44,926 bases of DNA from a virus, in the IMG/VR virus record IMGVR_UViG_3300028590_000004, positions 1 through 44,926 of that record; one strand, 5' to 3'. Below the pieces are notes generated by a model, which ran no database searches, was not told the DNA's origin, and was given only the letters and a program-made list of their open reading frames with translations. This document shows positions 7,001-15,156 of this stretch, piece by piece (position 1 is the first letter of the stretch; every line of letters begins with the position of its first letter). A program made the translations under genes and the position numbers.

Positions 7001-7191
7001 AGTTCATCCTCATCATCCTGGTGTTCTCGTACAACGCACAGACACCGCCGCCCGTGGTCGTCGGCACGTTCGACACCCCACAGGAGTGCCACGCTGCCGC
7101 GCAAGAAGTGAAGAACGGCCTGACTGACAATCGCCTCGTCACGTACTTTCGCGCCGCCTGCATCAGCCAACGAACCAACAAGGGGACGTGA
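6997..7191 (+). CDS. Small secreted or membrane-anchored protein (64 aa, GTG start)
   Basis: GTG overlaps the previous stop. Residues 1-14 look like a short signal or anchor (KFILIILVFSYNAQ). A small domain with two cysteines follows (FDTPQECHAAAQEV ... FRAACISQ), a spacing seen in tiny exported phage and bacterial proteins. Export to the periplasm is inferred. It is coupled to the next gene by TGATG. Confidence 0.55.
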   Translation: MKFILIILVFSYNAQTPPPVVVGTFDTPQECHAAAQEVKNGLTDNRLVTYFRAACISQRTNKGT

Positions 7192-7346
7192 TGCCCGCAT
7201 GGACTTTCACGCACTCACCAACCAGCAACGGCGCGCGAAGCCTGTGCATCCTGCAAGTGGGCAGGACGTGGCGTGTCGTCAGTTGCAACCCAGGCCATGA
7301 GCAAGCGGCCCTGACTGTGCTGCTCGAAAGGGAGAACCTGTTGTGA
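7191..7346 (+). CDS. Small hypothetical protein (51 aa)
   Basis: ATG shares a base with the upstream TGA, and the TGA overlaps the next GTG. The product is short and mixed alpha/beta (MPAWTFTHSPTSNG, then CILQVGRTWRVVSC, then a helix AALTVLLEREN). No family recognised. Perfect coupling on both sides is the main support for it being real. Confidence 0.5.
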   Translation: MPAWTFTHSPTSNGARSLCILQVGRTWRVVSCNPGHEQAALTVLLERENLL

Positions 7347-7792
7347 ACGTACTGGAGAATGTGCTACAAGGCACGGAGTACCTGAGCAAGTGCGCCGCTG
7401 TCAAGGAGTTCTGCCTTGTCGGATCGGCGATCTACCACCCCGAGCCGAAGGACGTGGACTTCCTCGTCTACATCGAGCAGACCCCCGACCCCGACCTCGG
7501 GTACGACGCGCTGGCCGCACGGTTCCTTCTTGACGGTCCCTACTGGTACACACTCGCCAACGAGTACGACGACCAGACTGGACAATGGTGCGCACTGCGG
7601 TCCAGTACGTTCAAGGACATCAACCTGATCCTCACCGTGGACAAGGGATGGTACGACCGAGCCAAGCTGGCGAACGAGGTGTGTCACGCCCTCAAGTTGA
7701 TGGACAAGGGAGACCGTGTGGTGGTGTACCGTGTGGTGCGTGACGGGGATAACGCAGAGATGGCGAACACGAAGCGGGACGGTTCACGATGA
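7343..7792 (+). CDS. Nucleotidyltransferase-fold protein (149 aa)
   Basis: The N-terminal motif FCLVGSAIYHPEPKDVDFLV fits the polymerase-beta superfamily: G27-S28 followed by D37-x-D39, the metal-binding pair. The place where a third acidic residue is expected reads FKDINLIL, so the third ligand may be D in KD or absent. It could be a small nucleotidyltransferase of the MNT/aminoglycoside type; substrate unknown. GTG start in overlap with the preceding gene. It overlaps the DNA polymerase start by 4 bases, so it may be made together with it. Confidence 0.65.
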   Translation: MNVLENVLQGTEYLSKCAAVKEFCLVGSAIYHPEPKDVDFLVYIEQTPDPDLGYDALAARFLLDGPYWYTLANEYDDQTGQWCALRSSTFKDINLILTVDKGWYDRAKLANEVCHALKLMDKGDRVVVYRVVRDGDNAEMANTKRDGSR

Positions 7793-10188
7793 GCCTCGTA
7801 CCGTGGGACATCGAAACCACCGTCCACCAGCACATGAAGCGCAAGGCCAGCCCGTTCACTCCGGTGAACTGGGTGGTCACGCACGGCTTCAAGAAGGACG
7901 GCAAGGTCATCGAGCATCGCTTCGGCAAGCAGCGCCCTGGTGGCGGCTGGCTTAAGCCTGTGCTCGTGGGGGCCAAGGTCATCGCCGGGTTCAACATCAA
8001 GTTCGACTTGCTGCATGCGCTACAAGACCCCGAGAACCTGGACGCCTGGATGGAGTACGTGGCCGAGGGCGGCATGGTGTGGGACTGCCAGTTGGCAGAG
8101 TACCTGCTGTGTGGCATGGGGCCCCGGCACCAGATGCTGTCGCTCGACGAGGTGGCCCCGCGCTACGGCGGGAACATCAAGGTGGACGAGGTCAAGGCCC
8201 TGTGGGCTGCGGGTGTGATGACCGAGGACATCGAGCCCGCCCTGCTGTCCCGCTACCTGTGCGGCGGCAAGGACGAACACGGGGTCGAGCAACTCGGGGA
8301 CGTGGAGAACACCGAGAAGATCGCCTTCGCTCAGATCAAGCGAGCCCGGGACTGCGGTCAACTGAACTCCATCCTCCTCAACATGGGGAGCCTGCTGTGC
8401 ACCATCGAGATGGAGCGCAACGGGATGTACGTGGACAAGGCGCTCGGGCTCAAGCTCGCGGCCGAGTTGAAGGCCGAGGTGGACCGGCTGCACGCCGCGT
8501 TGCAGATGTACCTGCCGCTCGATCTGCCGTTCAAGTTCAACTGGAACAGCACGCGACAGAAGTCCGCGCTGATCTTCGGCGGCACGGTGGGGTACGAGGC
8601 TTACGAGTACGACCTTGCCGATGGCACCACCATGTTGAAGGCCGCGTGGGACAAACAGCCCTTCGACCTCGCGCCTCGTCGAGTCTACGCACAGATGGAC
8701 GAGGTTCACTTCGTCATGCAGGACGGGACGACCCGGCCCAAGGTGGACGGGGAGTTCGACCCGGACGGTGTGGTGCGGTACGCCAGCGGCAAGAACGCCG
8801 GGGAGGCCAAGACCAAGAAGGTCAAGGTGGACAACCTTGACAAGCCCAAGGGGCGCATGGTCACGGTGCCGTACACCTTCCCCCGCATCACGGACCCCAA
8901 GCCTCAGTGGGCAGGCGAGACCGAGGGTGTGTGGTCCACATCCAGCGAGGTGATCGAGGAACTCGGCAACCGGAACATCCCGTTCCTCAAGGCGCTGTCC
9001 GAACTGGCCGCAGCCACGAAGGATCTCGGCACGTACTTCATCGTCACGGACGAGGAGAGCGGGGAGTCCAAGGGCATGCTGACCCTGGTCGATGAGCACG
9101 GCATCATCCACCACAGCATCAACCACACCAGCACGGTGACGGGGCGCTTCTCTTCCAGCAACCCGAACTTGCAGAACATCCCGAAGGGGAACAAGAGCAA
9201 GGTCAAGTACGTGTTCGTGTCCCGCTTCGGGCCGGACGGCAAGATCATCCAGTCGGACTTCACCGCGCTGGAAATCTACGTGCAGGCCATCCTCACGAAG
9301 TGCAAGCAACTGATCCTGGACCTGAAGGCTGGCCTGGACATGCACGTCCTGCGCCTGTCGAACAGCCCGGCCGGTGCGGGCAAGACGTACGAAGAACTCC
9401 TGCTGCTGTGCAAGGGCAAGGGCGAAGTCGAGCCCGTCAAGGAGTGGGAGTACAAGCGCACGGACTCCAAGGTCTACAGCTTCCAGGCTGCGTACGGTGC
9501 GGGCGATGCGAAGATCGCCGACACCACCGGCATGGACATCAACCTCGTGGCGCAACTGCGCGAGGCGGATGACAAGCGATACCCCGAGATCAAGAAGTAT
9601 TTCGAGGCGCGTACCGAAGAGATCAAGCGGAACCGGAAGCCCTTCACCACTATTCCCCACCCCTGGGTCCGTGGCGTGATGTGCAACCTCGGCAGCAGCA
9701 GTGTGCGTACGCCTGACGGCAAGCTCTACAGCTACACCGAGGAGCCGAGCCCCGAGTACCTCATCAAGCGCGGGGTGTTCTCCAGCTTCTCGCCCACGCA
9801 GATCAAGAACTACGAGGTGCAGGGCGAGGGTGGCGAGTGGGCCAAGGCCGCGATGTGGCTGGCGGTCCGTGCGTTCTACAAGCGCAAGAACTTCGGTGGC
9901 CTCGCGCTGCTGGTCAACCAAGTGCACGATGCACTGTACTCCGATGCCCACGCTTCCGTGGCTGACGAGGCAGCGGCTGTGTTGCATGCCTGCATGGAGA
10001 GCGCGAGCGACTTCATGGAGTACCAGTTCGGTTGGACTGTCCCCGTCCCGGTTCCGACCGAGACAAAGTACGGTCCCAACATGATGGAAGAAGTGAACGT
10101 CCAAGGCGTTCGTGAACGTGCACAGCCTGTGCGAGTGGAGCTTCGCAAGCTCTACATGAAAGATTACCAACCCTCGTTCCTCAACTAA
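7789..10188 (+). CDS. DNA polymerase, family A (T7 gp5-like)
   Basis: Replicates the phage genome. The N-terminal 3'-5' exonuclease shows PWDIETT (D7, E9). The polymerase domain has motif A SDFTALE (D490), motif B as an exact RxxxKxxxFxxxYG (R557, K561, F565, Y569) and motif C QVHDALY (H713, D714). Phe at 565 is the residue that, in E. coli Pol I, disfavours dideoxynucleotides, while T7 has Tyr. Motif C reads HDA instead of the usual HDE. Length 799 compares with 704 for T7; an insertion lies between exonuclease and motif A. Start overlaps the upstream gene by ATGA. Confidence 0.93.
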   Translation: MSLVPWDIETTVHQHMKRKASPFTPVNWVVTHGFKKDGKVIEHRFGKQRPGGGWLKPVLVGAKVIAGFNIKFDLLHALQDPENLDAWMEYVAEGGMVWDCQLAEYLLCGMGPRHQMLSLDEVAPRYGGNIKVDEVKALWAAGVMTEDIEPALLSRYLCGGKDEHGVEQLGDVENTEKIAFAQIKRARDCGQLNSILLNMGSLLCTIEMERNGMYVDKALGLKLAAELKAEVDRLHAALQMYLPLDLPFKFNWNSTRQKSALIFGGTVGYEAYEYDLADGTTMLKAAWDKQPFDLAPRRVYAQMDEVHFVMQDGTTRPKVDGEFDPDGVVRYASGKNAGEAKTKKVKVDNLDKPKGRMVTVPYTFPRITDPKPQWAGETEGVWSTSSEVIEELGNRNIPFLKALSELAAATKDLGTYFIVTDEESGESKGMLTLVDEHGIIHHSINHTSTVTGRFSSSNPNLQNIPKGNKSKVKYVFVSRFGPDGKIIQSDFTALEIYVQAILTKCKQLILDLKAGLDMHVLRLSNSPAGAGKTYEELLLLCKGKGEVEPVKEWEYKRTDSKVYSFQAAYGAGDAKIADTTGMDINLVAQLREADDKRYPEIKKYFEARTEEIKRNRKPFTTIPHPWVRGVMCNLGSSSVRTPDGKLYSYTEEPSPEYLIKRGVFSSFSPTQIKNYEVQGEGGEWAKAAMWLAVRAFYKRKNFGGLALLVNQVHDALYSDAHASVADEAAAVLHACMESASDFMEYQFGWTVPVPVPTETKYGPNMMEEVNVQGVRERAQPVRVELRKLYMKDYQPSFLN

Positions 10189-10197
10189 AGGACACGC

Positions 10198-11100
10198 ATG
10201 TCTCTCGACCTTTCCAAGATCCAAGCCGCCGCAGCCCAAGCCGTCAAGGAGGGCGCGGACCAGACGGTCGCCAAGACCGGTGGTGGTGACTACACCCCGC
10301 CGCCCGAGGGCACCGTGGCCCTGCGCTTCTTCGGGTACATCGAACTCGGCAAGCAACCCGGCACCTACCAGGGCAAGCCCACCGTCAAGGAAGAGGTGGC
10401 CCTGCTGTTCGAGGCGGCGGGCAAGAAGTACCTCACCGGCGAGAACAACGACAAGCCCACGATCTTCGCTGTCGTGCTGCCCTTCAGCCTGAACGAGAAG
10501 TCCCACTACTTCAAGCTGTTCACCCGCATGAACCACGCTGGCAAGGCGCAGCACATGGCGCAGCTTCTCGGCGAGGGCTTCAAGGCCACGGTGGTGCACG
10601 ACAAGTGGACCAGCAAGAAGGATGGCAAGGAGCGCATCACCGCCGAGCTGCGGGACGCCTCGGGCTACACCATCGGCCCCGCCCGTGTGGACATCATGAA
10701 CGCTGACGGCGAGCCCGAAACCGTGCCGATGCCGGTGCCCGCACTGCAGGCCCCGCTCAAAGTCCTGTTCTGGAACAACCCGGACATGGAACAGTGGGCC
10801 AGCCTGTTCATCGACGGGGAGTACCCGGAGCGCAAGGACAAGGACGGCAAGGTCACTGCCCCGGCGAAGTCCAAGAACGTGTGGCAGAACAAGGTCAAGC
10901 AGGCGAAGAACTTCAAGGAGTCCCCGCTGTACCTGCTGCTCGCCAACAACGGCCAGCCGCTGGACATCCCGGAGCCCGGTGAAGATCCGGACGACCACGA
11001 CAGCACGGCCGACATCCCCGAGGGTGACACCCCGGTGGCTGCTGCCGTCACGCCGACCGGCGCTGCTGCCGATGACGCCCTCGCAGGGATCGGCGGCTGA
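10198..11100 (+). CDS. Single-stranded DNA-binding protein (phiKMV-type)
   Basis: Coats unwound DNA and organises the replisome. The 300-residue protein lies directly after the polymerase, with AAAGGA before its ATG. It has a beta-rich core (VALRFFGYIELGKQ ... VDIMNADGEPETV) and ends in an acidic, disordered tail (EPGEDPDDHDSTADIPEGD, then Ala-rich), the hallmark by which phage SSBs bind partner proteins. An extra hydrophobic AGIGG end follows the acidic patch. The stop overlaps the next ATG by one base. Confidence 0.75.
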   Translation: MSLDLSKIQAAAAQAVKEGADQTVAKTGGGDYTPPPEGTVALRFFGYIELGKQPGTYQGKPTVKEEVALLFEAAGKKYLTGENNDKPTIFAVVLPFSLNEKSHYFKLFTRMNHAGKAQHMAQLLGEGFKATVVHDKWTSKKDGKERITAELRDASGYTIGPARVDIMNADGEPETVPMPVPALQAPLKVLFWNNPDMEQWASLFIDGEYPERKDKDGKVTAPAKSKNVWQNKVKQAKNFKESPLYLLLANNGQPLDIPEPGEDPDDHDSTADIPEGDTPVAAAVTPTGAAADDALAGIGG

Positions 11101-12341
11101 TGGTCCCGGCCGCTCTCGCAGCGGCCATTGCCAAGCAGGCTGAGACCAGCCCGCAGAACACGCAGTCCGAGGGCATTGTCCCCGGTCGGCTCCTCCTCGC
11201 TGACGGGGACGGGCTGTGCTACTACTGCGCAGGCAATGACGAGACCGCACCGGGACAGGCCCGGATCAACCTGCTGGACAAGCTGCGCAGCGCGGCCCGC
11301 TCCTGCGGCGCAGAGCGCATCAAAGTCCTGGTTACGGGGGCAGGTAGCCACAAGGGCTATCGGTACGCTGTGGCCCGTGTGAAGCCCTACCAGGGGCATC
11401 GTACGGGGAACCACCGTCCCAAGAACTGGCAGTTCCTCCGGGAGTTGCTGGAGCAGGGAGACTTGCCCCCGGACATCGAGATCGAGTTCACGCACACCGC
11501 CGAGGCCGACGACCTGTTCAGCCGGTATGCCGAGATGCACCCGGACTGTGTGATCTTCACGCAGGACAAGGACATGCGGATGGTGCCGGGCAAGCACCTG
11601 GAGTGGAAGACGCACATCCTCACGGACGTGCCTCCATGCTGGGTGCTGACGGCGCACGACCTCGTGTACGGGCGGCAGTGGTTCTGGATGCAGATGCTGC
11701 ACGGGGACGCGGCCGACAACATCCCGGGCCTGCCGTGGTACACGGATGGCAGCATCAACAAGTCCGGCCTGAACAAGGGCAAGGTCAAGGAGATCCGCTG
11801 TGGCGAGGCGAGCAGCGCAGTCAAGGGCCTGGACAAGGTGTCCTCGGACATGGGTGCCTGCATCTACCTGCAAGGTCTGTACCGTACCTGCTACGGCGAG
11901 CGCTGGCTCGTGAACATGCTGGAGCAGGGCATCCTGCTGTGGATGCGCACGGACATGGAGAGCAACCCGTTCGACGTGACCAAGCCCGGGCACCCGCTGC
12001 ACCCGCTGACCTCGCATGCTGACTGGCCTGCCGCGCGGCAAGAGATCCTGATCCGAATCGCTGAAGGGCAGATCAATGAGAAAACTGAAGACCACGGAAG
12101 TGGCACCGACCAGGACAGCGATGCTGCTGGCGCAGGGGAACCGCTGCAATCTGTGCAGTCTGCCGTGTGCACCGAGCCAAGCGGTGCTGGACCACGATCA
12201 CCTGACGGGTGTGGTGCGGGCAGTGCTGCACCGGGGATGCAACGCCCTGCTGGGCAAGGTGGAGAACAACCACAAGCGGTACGGGGTGCAGTCCCTGGCA
12301 GCGTTCCTCAATGGATGCGCCGGTTATCTGCAAAAGCATGA
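11100..12341 (+). CDS. 5'-3' exonuclease (T7 gp6-like / FEN family), C-terminal tail doubtful
   Basis: The FEN-type acidic residues are seen in LLLADGDGL, AEADDLFSRYAE, VIFTQDKDMRMV and MLHGDAADNIPG, which bind the two metal ions. In T7 this enzyme removes primers and degrades host DNA. The recognisable enzyme ends near residue 325 (base 12075). The frame has no stop there and continues 88 codons as Gly/Ala/Pro-rich sequence wholly overlapping the endonuclease VII gene in another frame. The tail may be a read-on extension or reflect a frameshift. ATG 11100 overlaps the SSB stop. Confidence 0.83.
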   Translation: MVPAALAAAIAKQAETSPQNTQSEGIVPGRLLLADGDGLCYYCAGNDETAPGQARINLLDKLRSAARSCGAERIKVLVTGAGSHKGYRYAVARVKPYQGHRTGNHRPKNWQFLRELLEQGDLPPDIEIEFTHTAEADDLFSRYAEMHPDCVIFTQDKDMRMVPGKHLEWKTHILTDVPPCWVLTAHDLVYGRQWFWMQMLHGDAADNIPGLPWYTDGSINKSGLNKGKVKEIRCGEASSAVKGLDKVSSDMGACIYLQGLYRTCYGERWLVNMLEQGILLWMRTDMESNPFDVTKPGHPLHPLTSHADWPAARQEILIRIAEGQINEKTEDHGSGTDQDSDAAGAGEPLQSVQSAVCTEPSGAGPRSPDGCGAGSAAPGMQRPAGQGGEQPQAVRGAVPGSVPQWMRRLSAKA

Positions 12342-12453
12342 GACGGACCGCACTGGTCTGCTCCATCCCACGCACCTGACTGAAGACGAGAAGCGTCTGA
12401 AGCGAAACACCAAGGCCCGGAAGTTGCGGGCCAAGAAGAAGGATACTGCATGA
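12076..12453 (+). CDS. Endonuclease VII (Holliday junction resolvase, T4 gp49/His-Me type)
   Basis: Resolves branched DNA before packaging. The signature is visible: C24 and C27 (NRCNLC), the DHDHLTGVVRAVLH core (residues 39-52) with the catalytic His, and GCNALLGKVENN. It is short (125 aa) and has a Lys/Arg-rich tail (RNTKARKLRAKKK). The start ATG 12076 has AAGGG upstream, inside the exonuclease frame, giving a 266-base overlap. Codon use in this frame is normal, so this is the functional frame there. It overlaps the next gene by ATGA. Confidence 0.87.
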   Translation: MRKLKTTEVAPTRTAMLLAQGNRCNLCSLPCAPSQAVLDHDHLTGVVRAVLHRGCNALLGKVENNHKRYGVQSLAAFLNGCAGYLQKHETDRTGLLHPTHLTEDEKRLKRNTKARKLRAKKKDTA

Positions 12454-12758
12454 GCACCTACAATCGCAAACTTCTGGCCCAGGCATTGGCCGGTGGGCTC
12501 GACACCGGTCATCTGGTAGGTCGTTGCACGGGCCGCACTACCGCCGCCTGCCTCGGTGCGATCGCTGCGGCCATGCTGAACCCCGGCAAAGCCATCGTGG
12601 TGGTGGACAAGAGTATCGTGGACAGCACGGTCACTACCCGCAAGTATCTCGCAGATCGCGGCAACAAGCTGGTGGAGACACTGGGTCTGGAGAACACCGT
12701 GTTCGTGGCGGACCACCAGAACGTCAAGTGCACCAGCACGTGGGCGGTGGAACTGTGA
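12450..12758 (+). CDS. Small P-loop-like protein (102 aa)
   Basis: The N-terminal segment LVGRCTGRTTAACLGAIAAA (residues 22-41) resembles a Walker A loop in which the usual Lys is Arg (GRCTGRTT). It is followed by a strand (AIVVVDKS). The rest looks like the start of a Rossmann-type fold cut short; no Walker B is clear. Small GRxTGRTT proteins occur in other phages without assigned function. Nucleotide binding is inferred and may be lost. Coupled on both sides (ATGA, GTGA). Confidence 0.6.
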   Translation: MSTYNRKLLAQALAGGLDTGHLVGRCTGRTTAACLGAIAAAMLNPGKAIVVVDKSIVDSTVTTRKYLADRGNKLVETLGLENTVFVADHQNVKCTSTWAVEL

Positions 12759-13546
12759 GCGGACCCAAGATCGGCCTCATCGACATCGAGACCGCGCCAA
12801 TCGAGGGCCGCGTGTGGGGGCTGTTCGACCAGAACGTGGGGCTCAACCAGATCACCACGGAGTGGGCGATCATCTCCTTCTGCTTCATGCCATTGCACGG
12901 CAAGCGCAAGGACATCGAGTACCTGGACACGAGCAAGAAGGCTGACCCCCGCGACGACCAGGAACTGTGCGCCCGCCTGTGGGAGATCCTGCACGAATAC
13001 GACATCCTCATCGCGCAGAACGGCAAGCGGTTCGACATGCGAAAGATCCGTGCGCGACTCATCATGCACGGCTTCCCGCCACCGAGCCCGTGCAAGATCG
13101 AGGACACGATGCTCATGGCCCGTCAGGTCGCAGCCTTCACCAGCAACAAGCTGGAGTGGCTCACGACCTACCTGTCCAAGCAGCAGAAGTCCAAGCACAA
13201 GGACTTCCCGGGCTTCGAGTTGTGGGCGGAGTGTCTCGCCGGGAACCCGAAGGCGTGGGCTGCAATGCGGAAGTACAACATCCCGGACGTGACCACCATG
13301 CGTGACGTGTACCTGCGGCTGCGGCCCTGGGTGCGTGGGCACAGTAACGTGGCCGTGTACACGGACGACGAGCGTCCGGCCTGCCCGGTGTGTGGTGGGC
13401 TGAAGCTCAAGGCGGATGGCTTCCAGTACACGAACGTTGGCAAGTACCAGCGGTACCAGTGCGGATCGCCGAAGTGCGGCGCGTGGTCCCGGTCTCGTCA
13501 TACCCTCAACACCCTGGAGAAGCGGCGAGCGCTGCTGTCAAACTGA
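12755..13546 (+). CDS. DnaQ/RNase H-fold 3'-5' exonuclease with zinc ribbon
   Basis: GTG 12755 overlaps the previous stop. The exonuclease motifs are IGLIDIETAP (D10, E12), LIAQNGKRFDMRKI (second Asp) and YNIPDVTTM (last Asp), matching the RNase H-like predicted exonuclease family found in phages. The C-terminal 60 residues carry a zinc ribbon (CPVCGG and YQCGSPKCGAW), suggesting a separate DNA- or RNA-binding end. It would act in DNA degradation or repair beside endonuclease VII. Length 263. Its stop abuts the next ATG by TGATG. Confidence 0.75.
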   Translation: MSGPKIGLIDIETAPIEGRVWGLFDQNVGLNQITTEWAIISFCFMPLHGKRKDIEYLDTSKKADPRDDQELCARLWEILHEYDILIAQNGKRFDMRKIRARLIMHGFPPPSPCKIEDTMLMARQVAAFTSNKLEWLTTYLSKQQKSKHKDFPGFELWAECLAGNPKAWAAMRKYNIPDVTTMRDVYLRLRPWVRGHSNVAVYTDDERPACPVCGGLKLKADGFQYTNVGKYQRYQCGSPKCGAWSRSRHTLNTLEKRRALLSN

Positions 13547-13971
13547 TGCCCATTACGGATCACATCCCAGTCATTCACAACTACCCCGCCAAGGTGGTCG
13601 AACCCGGTGGTGGCATGAAGTTCGACGGCGACAAGCCGGACTACCGCGATCTCCTCGATAGCCTGCTCCTGGGCTGCATCGACGGTATTCGTGGCGTGGT
13701 CGCCGTGCTGCGCTTCGGGGCCAAGAAGTACAAGGCGAACTCCTGGCAGGTGTTGCAGGACGCCGAGGCCCGGTACACCAAGGCCCTGCTGCGCCACCTC
13801 GTGGACATCCAGGAGCATGGCCTGCTGCATCGTGACCTCAACGAGAAGGGCGAGGCCGATGCCAACCACAGCGGCCTGCTGTCCATCTACCACGTGTGCT
13901 GTGACGCACTGTTCCTGGCGTACTTCGCCACCAAGAAAGCCAAGGCGCAAGCCGAGAAGGAAACGCATTGA
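13546..13971 (+). CDS. dATP/dGTP pyrophosphohydrolase-like protein (DUF5664)
   Basis: The sequence GGGMKFDGDKPDYRDLLDSL, GAKKYKANSWQ and HLVDIQEHGLLHRDLNEKG with NHSGLLSIYHVCCDALFL matches the DUF5664 family, all-alpha NTP pyrophosphohydrolase relatives. Members convert dNTPs to dNMPs and are carried by many phages to adjust nucleotide pools. The start is the ATG overlapping the previous stop. It ends where a TTG-start gene begins. Confidence 0.75.
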   Translation: MPITDHIPVIHNYPAKVVEPGGGMKFDGDKPDYRDLLDSLLLGCIDGIRGVVAVLRFGAKKYKANSWQVLQDAEARYTKALLRHLVDIQEHGLLHRDLNEKGEADANHSGLLSIYHVCCDALFLAYFATKKAKAQAEKETH

Positions 13972-14219
13972 CGCACCGCCTCACCACCACGCTGTCCCTG
14001 CTGCTGTGTGCAGCGCAGGCATGCAAGCCCGAGCGATTCGAGTACCGCACGGCCGAGGTCATCGAGCACCTCGTGGACCTGCACGGCTGGTCCGACGAAC
14101 GCAAGGCTGACCTGTACGCCCTGCTCGTGGAGTCCATCGAGGTGGACGACAAGATGCTGGTCATCGAGCGCAAGGTGAACGATGCGCTCATCAAGAACGA
14201 GGCTCGCTTCCGTGGCTGA
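13968..14219 (+). CDS. Small hypothetical protein (83 aa, TTG start)
   Basis: No ATG or GTG precedes the conserved-looking body, so the TTG that overlaps the previous stop (TTGA) is taken as start. The N-terminus is hydrophobic (TTLSLLLCAAQACKP), perhaps a weak signal sequence. The rest is helical and charged (VIEHLVDLHGWSDERKADLYALLVESIEVDD). It overlaps the ligase start by 8 bases. Function unknown. Confidence 0.55.
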   Translation: MTHRLTTTLSLLLCAAQACKPERFEYRTAEVIEHLVDLHGWSDERKADLYALLVESIEVDDKMLVIERKVNDALIKNEARFRG

Positions 14220-15156
14220 CTACAACATCCTGAAGGCTGTCGAGTACAGCAAGACCTCGGCGGCGTGGCGCAAGACCCACGCCTTCGATGAACTGCTGAC
14301 GCTGGGCTGGTGGCTGCAACCCAAGTACGACGGGTGCTTCGGCATGGCCGTCATCAAGCCGGACCACACGGAGAGCCGCATGCTGTCCCGTACTGGCGAG
14401 GACTACACCAAGTCCTGCCAGCACATCCTGGACGAGATCCGGCAGTGCTGCGAGGAGACCGGCACGTGGCCCATGGACGATGGCTTCGTGGTGCTGGGCG
14501 AGGTGTGGCACCCCACGGACAAGTTCCCCAAGATCAGCGGGGACTTCCGCCGCCAACGCCCCAGCCCGCACCTGTGCTTCGTGGCGAACGACCTGCTTCC
14601 GCTGAAGCTGGTGACGCCTATCGTGTACTTCCAGCGGTGGGACGACCTCTTCGAACTGGTTGGAGCCCGCGTGGATCAACTCGACGAGGTGACGAAGGTA
14701 TGTGTCGTGGATGTCACCCGGTTCAACGAAAGCCCCACGGGTTACGCACAATGGCTCAAGGAGCAGGGCGGCTACGACGGTGCGATCCTCCGGGACCCTG
14801 GGGCCAGCTACACCATCGGCGATGCGAAGCTCGGGCAGATCATCAAGGTCAAGCCCGTGCTGTCGCTGGACCTGCGGTGCAACGGGGTCATTGCTGGTGA
14901 GGGTAAGCACGAAGGCCGGCTCGGAGCCATCACCGTGTCCTACAACGGGGTTGCATCAGCGGTGGGCACGGGCTTCACGGACGAGGATCGGAACTTCATG
15001 TGGCAGGGAGCCACGCGTTCCTCGACCGGCCTGTTCGCACCGCACAACCCCATCGGCAAGATCGTCGAGATCGAGTGCATGGGCCTGACCGAAGACGGCA
15101 AACTGCGCGAGCCCCGCTTCAAGGGGATTCGCCACGACAAACTGAAAGCGGACTGA
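14212..15156 (+). CDS. ATP-dependent DNA ligase
   Basis: Seals nicks left by lagging-strand synthesis. Motif I with the AMP-accepting lysine is QPKYDGCFG (K38). Motif III-like VVLGEVWHP, motif IV GGYDGAILRDP and motif V QIIKVKP follow. A C-terminal OB-fold (residues about 225-314) completes the T7-type two-domain enzyme; length 314 is near that of T7 ligase (359). The GTG at 14212 overlaps the upstream stop and is chosen over an earlier ATG that would lie deeper in the previous gene. Confidence 0.88.
   Translation: MADYNILKAVEYSKTSAAWRKTHAFDELLTLGWWLQPKYDGCFGMAVIKPDHTESRMLSRTGEDYTKSCQHILDEIRQCCEETGTWPMDDGFVVLGEVWHPTDKFPKISGDFRRQRPSPHLCFVANDLLPLKLVTPIVYFQRWDDLFELVGARVDQLDEVTKVCVVDVTRFNESPTGYAQWLKEQGGYDGAILRDPGASYTIGDAKLGQIIKVKPVLSLDLRCNGVIAGEGKHEGRLGAITVSYNGVASAVGTGFTDEDRNFMWQGATRSSTGLFAPHNPIGKIVEIECMGLTEDGKLREPRFKGIRHDKLKAD

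Noticed and set aside
8020-11250. 1076-codon open frame on the minus strand
   Set aside because: It mirrors the DNA polymerase and SSB genes. High-GC coding DNA often leaves the opposite strand open; there is no ribosome site, and the translation is Leu/His/Arg/Val-rich without motifs. The same holds for the other long minus-strand frames, for example 19493-21838, 23645-26062, 27207-29309 and 31913-34078.
12080-12341. C-terminal 88 residues of the exonuclease frame as a real domain
   Set aside because: The endonuclease VII frame has the conserved motif and normal codon pattern here; the exonuclease frame is low complexity.
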